NCBI GenBank assembly: GCA_964019155.1
Contig: OZ025244.1
Location: 75,042,073-75,106,072, forward strand
Length of the DNA stretch: 64,000 nucleotides
Direction: 5' to 3'
DNA from: Osedax fenrisi
Lineage: Eukaryota > Annelida > Polychaeta > Sabellida > Siboglinidae
The notes below the pieces were generated by a model. That model made no database searches. It was not told the origin of the DNA and saw nothing but the letters and a program-made list of their open reading frames with translations. Shown piece after piece: positions 53,288-63,385 of the stretch. A program made the translations under genes and the position numbers. How positions within the stretch are numbered: the first letter of the stretch is position 1; each line of letters opens with the position of its first letter.

Positions 53288-55711
53288 GTTTATATGTGTT
53301 TTGAGATATGTGTTTATTATAATAGTAATGAATGAATTGAATGAATTATATTTATTTTACTTGTATAATATACAACAATTAATAATTAATACACATGGCA
53401 TATGTATACAATATAATATAGTTAAATAATGAGTAAAAAAAGGAACCCTTTATACAGCAATATAATACTATTGTAAATAAATATTAGTAACTGTTTACAT
53501 GTATCATAAGTTATTACTTGTAAGTTATGACTCAAATATGATTATGTTTATTATGATTATTATAATAAACCAAGTAGATATTCATAATCCTAGTCATTAT
53601 GATTTATATAATATGTATTGGAATTCTATTCAATTATTCATATACAGCTCAAATATAATAATGATTAGGTAGCCATTTTGAATAATACATAGGTAGACAT
53701 ATATAATATATACATAGATATATGTGACGTCTACCTCGACATATTATAAACATTTTATAATAATATCATATTATTAATATCTAGTCACACGTACTTATAA
53801 AACTGTTATAACATATAAGTATACTTATATGTATATATATATACACATTTAATAATTGTACTGTTAAACAGGGTAAACAAGTCTAATGATGACACACACA
53901 TGTGTACACAATAAAGAACAATACATCTGGTTGCAGCTATACAAACATGTGTTAAATATGTATTCAATCTATTCATTTTAATAACCTAATAATAAATATA
54001 TATATATATATATATATTGTATATCGTAATTATTCAATAACAGGCCATGCCACGCCCATATTGAGTAATAACCCGTCACACCATGGGGTAGATAGCACTG
54101 GTAAGGGGGTATTAACACCTCAGATAGAGAGATAAGGTTCACCTGAGAGAGAGATGTGTACGCGGTCAAACTTTACGACCGCCAGTGTGTTTTATTTACG
54201 GTCAACAATAACTCAGTTACGTAAGATTACGTCATGGTCACGTGATGCCTACACGAGAGGGTTATGTAACATCGCGTCGTCTTCAATGTTATGTGTATAT
54301 ACACTAGCTATATTATATGTATATAAGCATACATATACCTACATATACCTACATATTCAAGTTAATTAGATACAGTGATGTTTCAAATATGTACAGTTTT
54401 TTATTTAATATTATTGCACAGAAATATAACTATAAATATTAAATATATATACATAATTTATATTCATCTAATGTATTTGATTCATGTATATATTATGTAA
54501 CAAACGTAACCTTCTCGACCAATAGGAGAAGAGCAGTTCTACCTTCACTGTCCGTAGCGGCCGGACTAGCCCCTGCCTTCAGTAGTGTGGATACGCAGCC
54601 CTCATTGCCTGTAACACGTGGTGACACATAATCATGAGTGACCTTCACCCCACACATAAGCACGGGTGACCTTCACCCCACACATAAGCACGGGTGACCT
54701 TCACCCCACACATAAGAACGGATTACCTTCACCCCACACATAATCATGGTTGACCTTCACCCCACACATAAACATGGGTGACCTTCACCCCACACATAAG
54801 CATGGTTGACCTTCACCCCACACATAAACATGGGTGACCTTCACCCCAAACACATGTGTACCCCTCTATAGTGATATCTCTCCCTCACGACCTCGGTATC
54901 ATTAGCGATGCACGTAAGGTAACATGATATGTGTGCATATTGGTACAGACGTATGTGCAGACATAGGTGTAGACGCATGCGCAGACATAGGTACAGACAT
55001 AGGTGTAGGCGTATGTGTAGGCGTATGTGCAGACGTATGTGCAGACATAGGTGCCACGTGCGACTAGGATATGCGTCATACATATGTCATACATGTATTA
55101 ACGTGTATGTCCCCCCTACATACGATAATGAGTGTAGGACATACGTTGTACACTGTACATAGATATAGACTATCTCTCTAGCTCTGTAACAGTGTATAAG
55201 GAACATTTAACTCTATACAATGTATGTACATGCATTTATATGTAGTATTCAGTATATCGTATACACTTATCATACATGTAATGTGAATCAAACACACACC
55301 ATATATGGTATATCACCATACATGGTATTGAATGCATATATGGTATATATAAATAGTGTATGATATACTTACAATGTATACATTGTTATATATCTGGCGT
55401 AAACACGATGTACTTTGTGAGCATATACATTATATAATATACATAATTATTCATACCATATATATATGGGGGCGTGTCGAGGGGAAGGAATTACGAACCC
55501 ATCCCCTCTCCTCCTCACCTATATACTCACCCCTCCCCTACCCCCCCTATATACTCACCCCTCCCCTCCCCCCTCCCCTATATACTCACCCTTGGACGCT
55601 GATTCCAATAGTCCGACAGCGAGAAGTTCCTTGGGAAGTCTGCCTCCGATGTTACGGGAGAGAAGTTTCGCTAACTTCTTACCATCTCCGTCTTCTATAG
55701 CTTGTATTACG
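42477..55711 (-). CDS. ankyrin-repeat and SOCS-box protein (5' exon missing)
   Basis: Thirteen minus-strand exons (55711-55590, 54608-54511, 53046-52930, 51293-51138, 50744-50568, 50235-50074, 48958-48812, 48242-48057, 47544-47372, 46976-45319, 45042-44911, 44699-44530, 42722-42477) join in phase to about 1,180 residues. The first 440 or so form about eleven ankyrin repeats with regular 33-residue spacing. Then comes a SOCS box: PSLKAMCRRRVLSCL fits the Elongin B/C-box LxxxCxxxV and LPPLEYQLRRYL fits the Cul5-box position. By family knowledge such proteins are substrate receptors of Cullin-5 ubiquitin ligases. Unusually, some 580 Ser/Thr/Pro-rich residues follow the SOCS box, ending in a hydrophobic segment. 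It is like ASB proteins but longer; I cannot assign an orthologue. The last three exons are less certain than the rest. Confidence 0.85.
42723..44529 (-). other. intron, nothing seen
   Basis: 1.8 kb of very AT-rich sequence with short TA runs and no recognisable element. Confidence 0.7.
44530..44699 (-). CDS. ankyrin/SOCS gene, exon 12 of model
   Basis: Acceptor GATTCTAG; 2 bases complete an AGA codon. Encodes VNDNRNPFQRCSTFPANKTH and LKDSVYLKSPRNFSNRINE. No domain recognised. Confidence 0.6.
44911..45042 (-). CDS. ankyrin/SOCS gene, exon 11 of model
   Basis: Acceptor CAAATTAG and donor GTTAGT, phase 1 on both sides. Encodes GGAPFTRGSLQLSSVRMSRS and SPKSPVEQRPTSLLNYSTD. The composition matches the Ser/Pro-rich tail before it, which supports the join. 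Confidence 0.65.
45319..46976 (-). CDS. ankyrin/SOCS gene, large exon: last ankyrin part, SOCS box, Ser/Pro-rich tail
   Basis: The acceptor follows a strong pyrimidine tract (CTTCGCCCCTTTTCACAG). It encodes PVEIAYVLDLQSAGKLLLK, the SOCS box at 46667-46789, an acidic DADFCDDDDGD patch, then over 400 residues rich in Ser, Thr, Pro and Arg. A run of ten asparagines comes from a GTT microsatellite at 45906-45941. Donor GTTTGA, phase 1; read-through would end at TAG 45275. GC content is much higher than in the rest of the window. Confidence 0.88.
47372..47544 (-). CDS. ankyrin/SOCS gene, exon 9 of model
   Basis: Acceptor CTCAACAG. Encodes NITTLNHMAILLIKSNANIE, SSWYEQLVEAGEMRLSS and GIEQDRL. Donor GTATAC in phase 2 fits the next exon; a phase-0 GTAATC nearby does not. 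Confidence 0.8.
47545..48056 (-). other. intron, nothing seen
   Basis: AT-rich, with short tandem words (GTGACTCATTGTGTGAAT-like) at 47575-47690 near the exon 9 acceptor and CT-rich sequence at 47985-48050. Confidence 0.7.
48057..48242 (-). CDS. ankyrin/SOCS gene, exon 8 of model
   Basis: Acceptor CTTCCAG, donor GTTTGT, 62 codons in phase 0. GKTALMLAAGEGHLETVLIL and LRYGSKVNGVDRS are a textbook ankyrin repeat. Confidence 0.9.
48243..48811 (-). other. intron, nothing seen
   Basis: AT-rich 570 bases without a recognisable element. Confidence 0.7.
48812..48958 (-). CDS. ankyrin/SOCS gene, exon 7 of model
   Basis: Acceptor AACACATAG, donor GTTAGT, 49 codons in phase 0. VTAAEYLLRAGADITATDK then TGLHIASRDGLASMIPKLLL. 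It completes the 33-residue spacing with exon 6. Confidence 0.9.
48966..49426 (-). repeat. GTGTGG-type satellite abutting an acceptor
   Basis: About 460 bases of GT/GGGT words with longer internal duplications: GTGTATATAGGCGTGGATGT occurs at about 49065 and 49228. On the gene's strand it is CA/CCCA-rich and ends within ten bases of the exon 7 acceptor. Confidence 0.92.
49427..50073 (-). other. intron, nothing further seen
   Basis: AT-rich. A short inverted repeat around ATCGATATATAAAGAAA (49747-49789) is the only structure noted. Confidence 0.6.
50074..50235 (-). CDS. ankyrin/SOCS gene, exon 6 of model
   Basis: Acceptor CCCATCAG in phase 0; a closer AACAG is out of phase. Encodes DINLGRTGLHWAAKHGDLEC and ALLEAGAHLDPRDKDWQTPF. 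Donor GTTTGT. A stronger-looking GTAAGT 14 bases on would break the ankyrin spacing. Confidence 0.9.
50383..50567 (-). repeat. TA run and CACACAATCACA satellite next to a donor
   Basis: A TA run (50383-50412), then about 130 bases of CACAATCACACAC/CTCCCACAATCAC words that end within about 20 bases of the exon 5 donor. Confidence 0.9.
50568..50744 (-). CDS. ankyrin/SOCS gene, exon 5 of model
   Basis: Acceptor CTACGTAG, donor GTCAGT, 59 codons in phase 0. GETILHQTARRGCHQ, LLEAGADPNHRDHRRQTPLL and FSNTDVVKVLISCQAE are two ankyrin repeats. Confidence 0.93.
50745..51137 (-). other. intron with two TA runs
   Basis: Mostly AT-rich. A TA run at 50947-50969 and about 80 bases of TA repeats at 51020-51102, close to the exon 4 donor. 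Confidence 0.85.
51138..51293 (-). CDS. ankyrin/SOCS gene, exon 4 of model
   Basis: Acceptor GACCTGTCAG, donor GTAGCA, 52 codons in phase 0. CAKLLIHCGAAIDLRDIHGN then TPLSLAARYGHMSICKSLI. Confidence 0.93.
51303..51480 (-). repeat. GTGGGTGAGTGG satellite abutting an acceptor
   Basis: Tandem GTGTGGGTGAGTGGGTGA words start about ten bases before the exon 4 acceptor on the gene's strand. Confidence 0.88.
51481..52929 (-). other. intron, simple repeats only
   Basis: AC run at 52096-52137, TA runs at 51926-51939 and 52261-52291, GT run near 52650-52668, and a GTT-type triplet run (52897-52918) next to the exon 3 donor. Confidence 0.8.
52930..53046 (-). CDS. ankyrin/SOCS gene, exon 3 of model
   Basis: Acceptor ACCTCTAG, donor GTTCGT, 39 codons in phase 0. 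AGATPPIAKELLQAGCPVDH then QCALHVCSRRGYQ. Confidence 0.88.
53047..54510 (-). other. intron
   Basis: AT-rich. TA runs at 53246-53283 and 53998-54016. A possible minus-strand retrotransposon tail (AATAAA then TTCATTCAATTC) at 53327-53355. A GC-richer patch at 54030-54240 does not read as ankyrin in any frame. Confidence 0.65.
54511..54608 (-). CDS. ankyrin/SOCS gene, exon 2 of model
   Basis: Acceptor TGTTACAG, donor GTTACG. NEGCVSTLLKAGASPAATDS then GRTALLLLVEK, an ankyrin repeat. Two leading bases complete the split glycine codon. Confidence 0.9.
54623..54848 (-). repeat. 28-bp minisatellite near an acceptor
   Basis: About eight copies of CACACATAAGCACGGGTGAC plus CTTCACCC, spaced 28 bp, starting some 15 bases from the exon 2 acceptor. 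Confidence 0.92.
54849..55589 (-). other. intron with further repeats
   Basis: An imperfect array of GTATGTGCAGACATAGGT words at 54945-55052. The last 75 bases carry three copies of the splice donor sequence at 55519, 55547 and 55578. Confidence 0.8.
55519..55591 (-). repeat. triplicated splice donor of the first recognised exon
   Basis: GGGTGAGTATATAG (minus strand) occurs at the real donor and again 31 and 59 bases into the intron, separated by C/T-rich sequence on the plus strand. Confidence 0.9.
55590..55711 (-). CDS. ankyrin/SOCS gene, first recognised exon
   Basis: Encodes VIQAIEDGDGKKLAKLLSRN and LPKELLAVGLLESASK, a capping ankyrin-like helix pair. Donor GTGAGT, phase 1. The frame meets TGA just upstream of the acceptor GTGACAG, with no ATG between, so an earlier exon ending in phase 2 is required. 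Confidence 0.8.
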
Positions 55712-56295
55712 CTGTCACAATGTTGTCATAGGGTTACTATGGTTACCTAGCGTTACTAGGTGTGTTAGTCATCGAGTGGTCAGTAATGGCGTGGTTAGTG
55801 GTCAAGTAATGACAAGATAATGGTCAAATAATCGTTATCGAGTGTTATTATATATGTTGTATTATTATTATTAATATTAATATTAATATTAATATTAATA
55901 TTAATAATAATATTATCGAGTGGTGAAGCAATACTGCGATGTGTGGTCACATGATGTCAATATCTTCAACAATGTCCAGAGTGGTCAGATAATTGCCATC
56001 AATTGGTCAAGTAATAGCGAGAGAGAGAGAGAGAGAGAGATAAAAGATGAACGTATTGTTATATTATATAAATAAGCATTTATTTAATTACTATATTACA
56101 TATAATAATAATGTAAATACATATATTAGGAATGCCTTAATCATATTAATTATAATATAAAACTATATACGTATACTCGTACTATCAATTAAATATAATA
56201 ATATTTATAATATATATTTAGATATTTAAATAATTAAATAACATTCTAGCTAAAGTATACTATGTGAAAAATAACTTGTAGTAGTTAATTACCTT
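55712..56295. other. upstream or intronic DNA of the ankyrin/SOCS gene
   Basis: An AATATT/TTAATA run at 55862-55914 and a GA run at 56019-56040. Nothing coding. Confidence 0.7.
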
Positions 56296-57250
56296 AGGTA
56301 AGTATTTAACTACTTAACCTAACTTAACTACTTAACCTAACTTAACTACTTAACCTAAATTAATTACTTAACTTAACTTAACTACTTAACTTAACTTAAC
56401 TAATTAACTTAACTTAACTACTTAACCTAACTTAACTATTTAACTTAACTTAAATACTTAACTTAACTTAACTACTTAACTTAACTTAAATACTTAACCT
56501 AACTTAACTAATTAACTTAACTTAACTACTTAACTTAACTTAACTACTTAACCTAACTTAACTAATTAACTTAACTTAACTACTTAACTTAACTTAACTA
56601 CTTAACTTAACTTAACTACTTAACCTAACTTAACTAATTAACTTAACTTAACTACTTAACCTAACTTAACTTAACTACTTAACTTAACTTAACTACTTAA
56701 CTTAACTTAACTACTTAACCTAACTTAACTAATTAACCTAAATTAACTACTTAACTTAACTTAACTACTTAACTTAACTTAACTTAACTACTTAACTTAA
56801 CTTAACTATTTAACTTAACTTAAATACTTAACTTAACTTAACTACTTAACTTAACTTAAATACTTAACCTAACTTAACTACTTAACCTAACTTAACTACT
56901 TAACTTAACTTAACTACGTAACCTAACTTAACTAATTAACTTAACTTAACTACTTAACCTAACTTAACTTAACTACTTAACTTAACTTAACTACTTAACT
57001 TAACTTAACTACTTAACCTAACTTAACTAATTAACCTAAATTAACTACTTAACTTAACTTAACTACTTAACTTAACTTAACTACTTAACTTAACTTAACT
57101 ACTTAACTTAACTTAACTATTTAACTTAACTTAAATACTTAACTTAACTTAACTACTTAACTTAACTTAAATACTTAACCTAACTTAACTACTTAACCTA
57201 ACTTAACTACTTAACCTAACTTAGCTACTTAACCTAACTACTTTACTTAA
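56296..57250. repeat. 18-bp AT-rich minisatellite
   Basis: About 50 units built on CTACTTAACCTAACTTAA with CTAA, CTAT and AATAC variants and CTTA/CCTA exchange. Larger blocks such as the stretch around 56590-56780 recur at about 56920-57060. Confidence 0.93.
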
Positions 57251-58291
57251 CTTAAGTAAATAAGTAAGTATGAAAGTAATTCCGTACACAAGTATTGAAC
57301 ACGATTCTGTAAATATATGCGTTCATAAGAATGCTTGATATATACTACAGTATTCAATACCTATAACAGTATCATAGTCGTAAGGGCTAGTATAGAAGAG
57401 CCGTCATTGTAAGGTAAGATCAACGGTCATCGATAGATCAATGGATGCCCTGCTAACTGCCCCCATAACTGCCCGTTAAGCCTTATCAATACAACATGTT
57501 GTAGGGGTGGGGTAAGGGGGCTAGGGGGGTTATCATGCAGGAGAAGTACTACAGAACTACAAAGAGATTCCGCGCACAGGGTTGTATTTACTTTAGCTTC
57601 GTTACAATAATATTTACAGATAATAAATAGTTATTTATGCTCGATTAATAGGCAATCTAATAGGCAATCTATAGACACTAGTACCATGAGGGTATTGTAC
57701 TCGAGTAGTCACTAAATTAAGATCACAAACGCCTCTGCAATGCCGCTTTAGACTATTCTACACTGGAACAATGGAGAACCATTGTTACAATGCGATGTCA
57801 CGTGGCCTCTAATAGTGACCGACAGTTACAGCGAATATCAGATATACCGAGCTCGGGTATTTATTGGCACTATATACCTATAGATATATAAAGGCTCTTT
57901 GAATATTGGTACATTTCGAATTTAATTTATTTGAATAATTCAAATATTTTCGAAAAATTAAACACATAAATACATGTATTTCATCATTTTAAAGACTTTG
58001 GTTTGACTTATTATTGATATTGTTTATTATTATAATTGTTGTTTTCAACCTATAATTATAATTGATAAGCAGTGATTATGTATTCGTAACTTCTATAAAT
58101 ACTAATTTCATATTATCGATAACTATAGTTATCTAATATATATATACCTACGTTATTGATATAACATATTAATACGAGATATGTTCAGATAATATTGACT
58201 AATAATGTAAACATCAAATATAAATACAAAAGTAAATATGTATGTATGATATAATAATAATCCAGATAGGTAAATAAAATAATAATACCTT

Positions 58292-58337
<46 letters not shown>

Positions 58338-58777
58338 ATGTCACTAATAATAATACTAAGTCCGCATAGTTAGTGCGAGTTCATCAGCGCCTTGTGTTAA
58401 ACCCCCTTAAAAAGGGTTTATATACCCAGTTATAACTAACTCTAGATCAACTCTCTCATACCATATCATACCATATCATAGAGAGAATGACATGTTTATA
58501 AGGCATGTCAAACGTATTCAAAACGAGCTCTCACCATATCTATTGTTGTCTATGGAAAAGTTTCAAGTATTTAATTTTCATATATAATATTTAAAATATA
58601 AATATATTTGTAAATATATATATATATTTGTTCGGCATGCATACACCAATGCGTTTTGTTATTAAATGTAAACCCAATGTTAATTTGTGTACCATGTCGA
58701 TTTGGGTATCAATTCATATCTATTTTTTCTTCCATATTTTTGTTTATTTATTTTTTTGTTTACCTAATAAACTATAT

Positions 58778-58830
<53 letters not shown>

Positions 58831-59470
58831 CATGTATCATATATCTGATTGACAAATGTAGGTAGTTTATAGGTACATAGTTTATAGGTTGTTATGAATA
58901 TAATAGTTAATGAAAATTAATGACAGAGTTATGTACTAGTTGTTTACTTATATAAACTACGTAAGTAATGCATAATAAAGAAGAGTGTGTGGAGTGTATG
59001 GACAACTAGCTAATATATATATAGGTCAATTAATAAACATTACATTAAGTAGGTAATTAATGAAAGCTATTAAAGAGTTAATAAAGTAACCACATAACGA
59101 GGTGTGTGATTGACAGCTGACAGTAACGTACGAAAGTTGTAGTTTTCTGTGATTTAGTGAACGCAATAAAAACTCAACAACGAATGTTTGCTGCACACTA
59201 TTTACACAACATACACACGTATACTTATAGGTAAAAGTAAGCTTTTATCGCTGATCTCATTAAGTTACGAGTAATAAATATCCGAATACAACAATGCCGT
59301 ATTCTCTATAGAGTGTATTTATATACTAAATAGGTATGTGGCATACTAAATATGTGTATACGTCATATGTACATCAAGAATAGGTGCTACATATATGCGT
59401 GCATGTGTTCGAGTTATTGGGTGTTTATGTGGGTATATTTACTATATTGTTATTGTTATTTTTATTTGGT
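57251..59470. other. gene-free DNA
   Basis: TA runs at 58288-58334 and 58792-58829. A short palindrome AAACCCCCTTAAAAAGGGTTT-like lies near 58400. No coding sequence recognised. Confidence 0.7.
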
Positions 59471-59745
59471 GGAGTCCTTTCATCCCATCCAGGAACTTAG
59501 ATGAAGTTTTCACATATAACCATATATATGGCTCTAATGTCACTTCGAAGCCGCTCTCATGTTAAGGCATCTATGGTTTTAACGAGAGCCGATCATTTAT
59601 TTATACACAATTATATAATATCACTTCTAAATAATATTTTAAGACCCATTTTATAAAATTAATTAATGGTCCGGACGAGGCTCGAACCCGTGTCCTACTG
59701 CTTGTATGTCTGACGCCTTAGCCACTGAGCCACACAGGCAGTTGT
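59471..59745 (-). mobile_element. tRNA-derived SINE, copy 3
   Basis: Best-preserved copy. Minus strand reads GCCTGTGTGGCTCAGTGGCT (A-box) and GGTTCGAGCCTC (B-box), then the shared body ending GGATGGGATGAAAGGACTCC at 59471. The tRNA head again abuts a TA run (59753-59780). Confidence 0.9.
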
Positions 59746-59748
59746 TTT

Positions 59749-59780
<32 letters not shown>

Positions 59781-59782
<2 letters not shown>

Positions 59783-60480
59783 AATATATATATGATCTAA
59801 ATTTGCAATGTCATATTTGTAATGTCATAGATTTATTTCATAATTACACGAAATAATAACATTAATTAATTGTTATATATTAATGATATTAATTAATTGT
59901 AATATAATGCCAATTCAGCATATATTCTATGTTAATGAACTATATTTAATGAGCCAAAGATTACAATAATAACAATATGATATTGTGATTGGATTATCCA
60001 ATTTGGATACGGTCATCCATAGTTACATAAACGAATCATTTATTATTTGTGTTATACAATATATTACGTAATACATATAAAGTATACGATAGGAGATAAT
60101 TGAAGACAATCGAAATTATATTACATAATATATATTACATAATTATCGACACAGATTCGATTGTGCAGAACCTTTTCGGTAGAGTGGCGTTCATGTTTGA
60201 TTGACGGGCGACGGACTACGATTACGTAACTCTAATCGAGTACAATTATCGCCGGACAATAGGATGGGAGGCTATCACCGCACAGGCTGATAACAGACTG
60301 ATAATTACACGACGATATACGCTCTTATGTAAGATTACCTAATCGTTAACTATTGTTGCGTAATAGTATGACCTAATCCTATGACATAACGTATTACCTA
60401 ATCGTATTACCAGCAATAAGACAACGGTACTACTACGTGTGTTATAATGAGAAGCTGAACCTCGCTGTAACGAGCTGACG
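59781..60480. other. gene-free DNA
   Basis: AT-rich until about 60150, then gradually GC-richer. No feature recognised. Confidence 0.6.
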
Positions 60481-60490
60481 ATACGAATAC

Positions 60491-60850
60491 CTGCACGAAT
60501 TCCGTCAGGCCGCCCATTACCGCGCTGGGGCTATAACGTATACCCCAATAGGGTAGAGTTGTAGTCGTTAAAGTCGACATCAGAACCCGTGTACCACACT
60601 TTTTATCTCATTAAACTAAATTTAACCCTTCTCCGCCCCTCTCCCGCTCGCTGCCGACTTATCCTAACGTAAACAATACCCCGTTGTGCCGCCAGGCAGC
60701 GCTATTGTTACGCGATGGACGCGATCCTAGCGGGCAAGAGCGGCGTTAGAACGTTAACGCATGCGCGCACTGCAATATACGTATAAACACACAGTGGAGG
60801 GGGGGGGGGGGTCGTTAATCCAGTCGAGAGGCGCGGAGGTTTCACGTATT
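60491..60850 (-). promoter_or_regulatory. GC-richer block, possible promoter or 5' exon of the ankyrin/SOCS gene
   Basis: CpG-containing sequence unlike its surroundings. On the minus strand an ATG at 60580 opens 30 codons up to CAG/GTATTC at 60490. The exit phase (0) does not fit the phase-2 acceptor at 55712, so another exon would be needed. This is a guess from composition and position. Confidence 0.25.
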
Positions 60851-60964
60851 TGGGTAATGCTTCGTGCGTTATGTGAAAGTGTTACTATATAGATATCGAA
60901 ACTGATATAACATGATATAATTGTATATATATATATTTATATATATATATTATAACTACTGTTA

Positions 60965-61052
60965 GGAGATATCGAATTAAAAAAGCTCATCGCTTTCACT
61001 GATTCTCCTTAGACGTTGTCTATAAACTGAATTCATTCATTCATTCATTCAT
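60965..61052 (+). mobile_element. possible non-LTR retrotransposon 3' tail
   Basis: CTATAAACTGAATTC is followed by an ATTC run of about five units. Confidence 0.35.
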
Positions 61053-61401
61053 ATATATATTATAATATTATTCTATAGGATAATATGAATACCCTAGGAT
61101 GAATACAAGTCAAGCTATAGCTCATGGATGCTCCCGTTTATTATCTCCAGTATTCGGGATATAAATTATAGCTATCTGTAGTAGATCGAGATGTACAATA
61201 TATAGAGGCACGTTAATGTACAGGTATATTGGTATAATACACGGTATATAGGTATACTATACTATATATATATATATATATATGTACTATATGAGGTATA
61301 CGATATAATGTGAATTCGCTATGTGATATTATATACACAATCAACATCGTGGGAGGTATAACTGTATACAGTATACTGTATACAGTTATACGGGTGTAAT
61401 A

Positions 61402-61404
61402 CTA

Positions 61405-61434
<30 letters not shown>
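61402..61434. repeat. GT dinucleotide run
   Basis: About 16 GT units. Confidence 0.9.
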
Positions 61435-61435
<1 letters not shown>

Positions 61436-61550
61436 ACATTCTAGAGGTGTGGGTGTCAATAGCCGTGCATAGCTAATACCGATGCTACGGGTATTAACAT
61501 GCAATGCACACGTAACATGTGTAGCACGGTGAGGTTATATCGAATAAGGA

Positions 61551-61602
61551 CACTGTACACTGTACACTGTACACTGTACACTGTACACTGTACACTGTAC
61601 CG
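61551..61602. repeat. 7-bp tandem repeat ACTGTAC
   Basis: About seven units forming overlapping GTACACTGTAC palindromes. Confidence 0.9.
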
Positions 61603-62207
61603 TGTGCTAATGCCATACCGTGTATACTACACACCGTAGTGTATATTACATTAGTAGTACAACGTGTTATACCTATAGGTACCCGGTAATACCAAAGCAC
61701 CTGGTAATACCCAAGGGCTTTGGTTATATATAGCATACTATAGCATATAATATACGTATGACAATATATATATAGTATCGTTCTCTGTGATTTATATTAA
61801 AAGTATTAGATGCTATGAATACATAAGTGTACATATCTATGCATGTGTACACTTTTATTATATATATATACATATGAATATTCATAACATTTAATAAAAA
61901 CTCACAAGTACTGTAATACTGTACTGTGCTCAATGGATATCAATGGGTAGCGATGGGTAGCGATGGGTCGCGATGTATCAGTGGATCGCGATGTTAATGG
62001 CTCGATTCAGCGAATACGCTAACAGATATATCTCATGTGCGATAACATCTCTATAGTCTTGCATACCTTTATGTGTGCGTGTGTGTGCGTGTGTGTGTGC
62101 GCGCACAGTGTGCCGCACACCTAACCACTGACTATACTGTACCTAGGTGTATGATGATGTATACGTCAGCACTGCCATACACAGTGTACAACACACATAC
62201 TATAATA

Positions 62208-63170
62208 GGGGAAAGTGGACACCTAATTCAGACACTTTAACAATAAATGGTCTTAACATTTTATGACTGATTATTTTTATTCAAAAATTACAATTTATTA
62301 ATATTATTTGATTATAGATATTATTGTGATTTAAAATTTTTATTTAATCTTTTAATTCCATAGATAACGGACACGGGTACCGAATACGGACACCCTGTGG
62401 TATAATACGGACACCCTATATACCAATATATAAACTATAGTTTATATATATATATATTATTGATGAATCAATCATATACATTATAATTACATTATTTATA
62501 ATTAATTGTATGAATAATTTATTCTAATTTAATTAGTTAATAATTAATTTATTTTTATTATTATTTTAATTAATAATACAATTTAAGTATCTAAATAATA
62601 AAAATGTTAGATTTAGCTTTTTTTGTGGTAATACAATTATAACGCACGCCGTGCGTCGCACGGCGTTCGCGATTTTTATGAAAATCAGAATAGTTCATAC
62701 GTTGCGCGCTGATTGGTTATAGGGTGTCCGTATTTAGACACATAGAGTGTCCGTATTAGGGACAATGTCCCTGTGACATATATGACCTCTAGATATATGC
62801 TTATAACTTAATGAATATAATGAATATAACTTAATGAATATTTTGATAAAAAATATAGAAATTATATATATAATTTTTAGAATGCTTTATTTTTTAATAA
62901 TATAGTGTTATATCAATATATTGATACATTTTATATTCTTGAGAAGGTTTTAAGTTAAAAAATTTTCATAAATCTAAAAACGTAATAAAAAAAATCAGTT
63001 TATTGGATATATCACCACTATTTTGAATAATTAAAAAATAAAAAATACTTTTGTAGACTATTTATATAATTATGAATATTTTAATCTTTACATTTTTTTT
63101 AGGATTTATGGTTTCGGAGATACCGAGAGTATCGGTATTCGGTCACTGTCCGTATTCGGTTACTTTCCCC
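62208..63170. mobile_element. mariner-like non-autonomous element with TA duplication
   Basis: Begins GGGGAAAGTGGACAC and ends ...GGTTACTTTCCCC, inverted for the first ten bases, flanked by TA on both sides. Inside both ends CGGACAC/GTGTCCGTATT words recur in both orientations. No transposase frame is present in its 963 bases. Confidence 0.75.
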
Positions 63171-63328
63171 TATGTACCATAGCGATGTGGACTATTGTGC
63201 AGGTCGTACACAGTCAATACACAGTTATGTATAAACAATATTTATTATCCACATTTATAAATATAAAAATGTGTGTATTGTACATAATATTTGAATACAA
63301 ATTCTTCAACTTTTATAATGCATATATT

Positions 63329-63385
<57 letters not shown>

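Noticed and set aside
53978..54240. Extra ankyrin/SOCS exon in the GC-richer patch
   Set aside because: No frame gives ankyrin sequence, and exons 54608-54511 and 53046-52930 already join in phase with correct repeat spacing.
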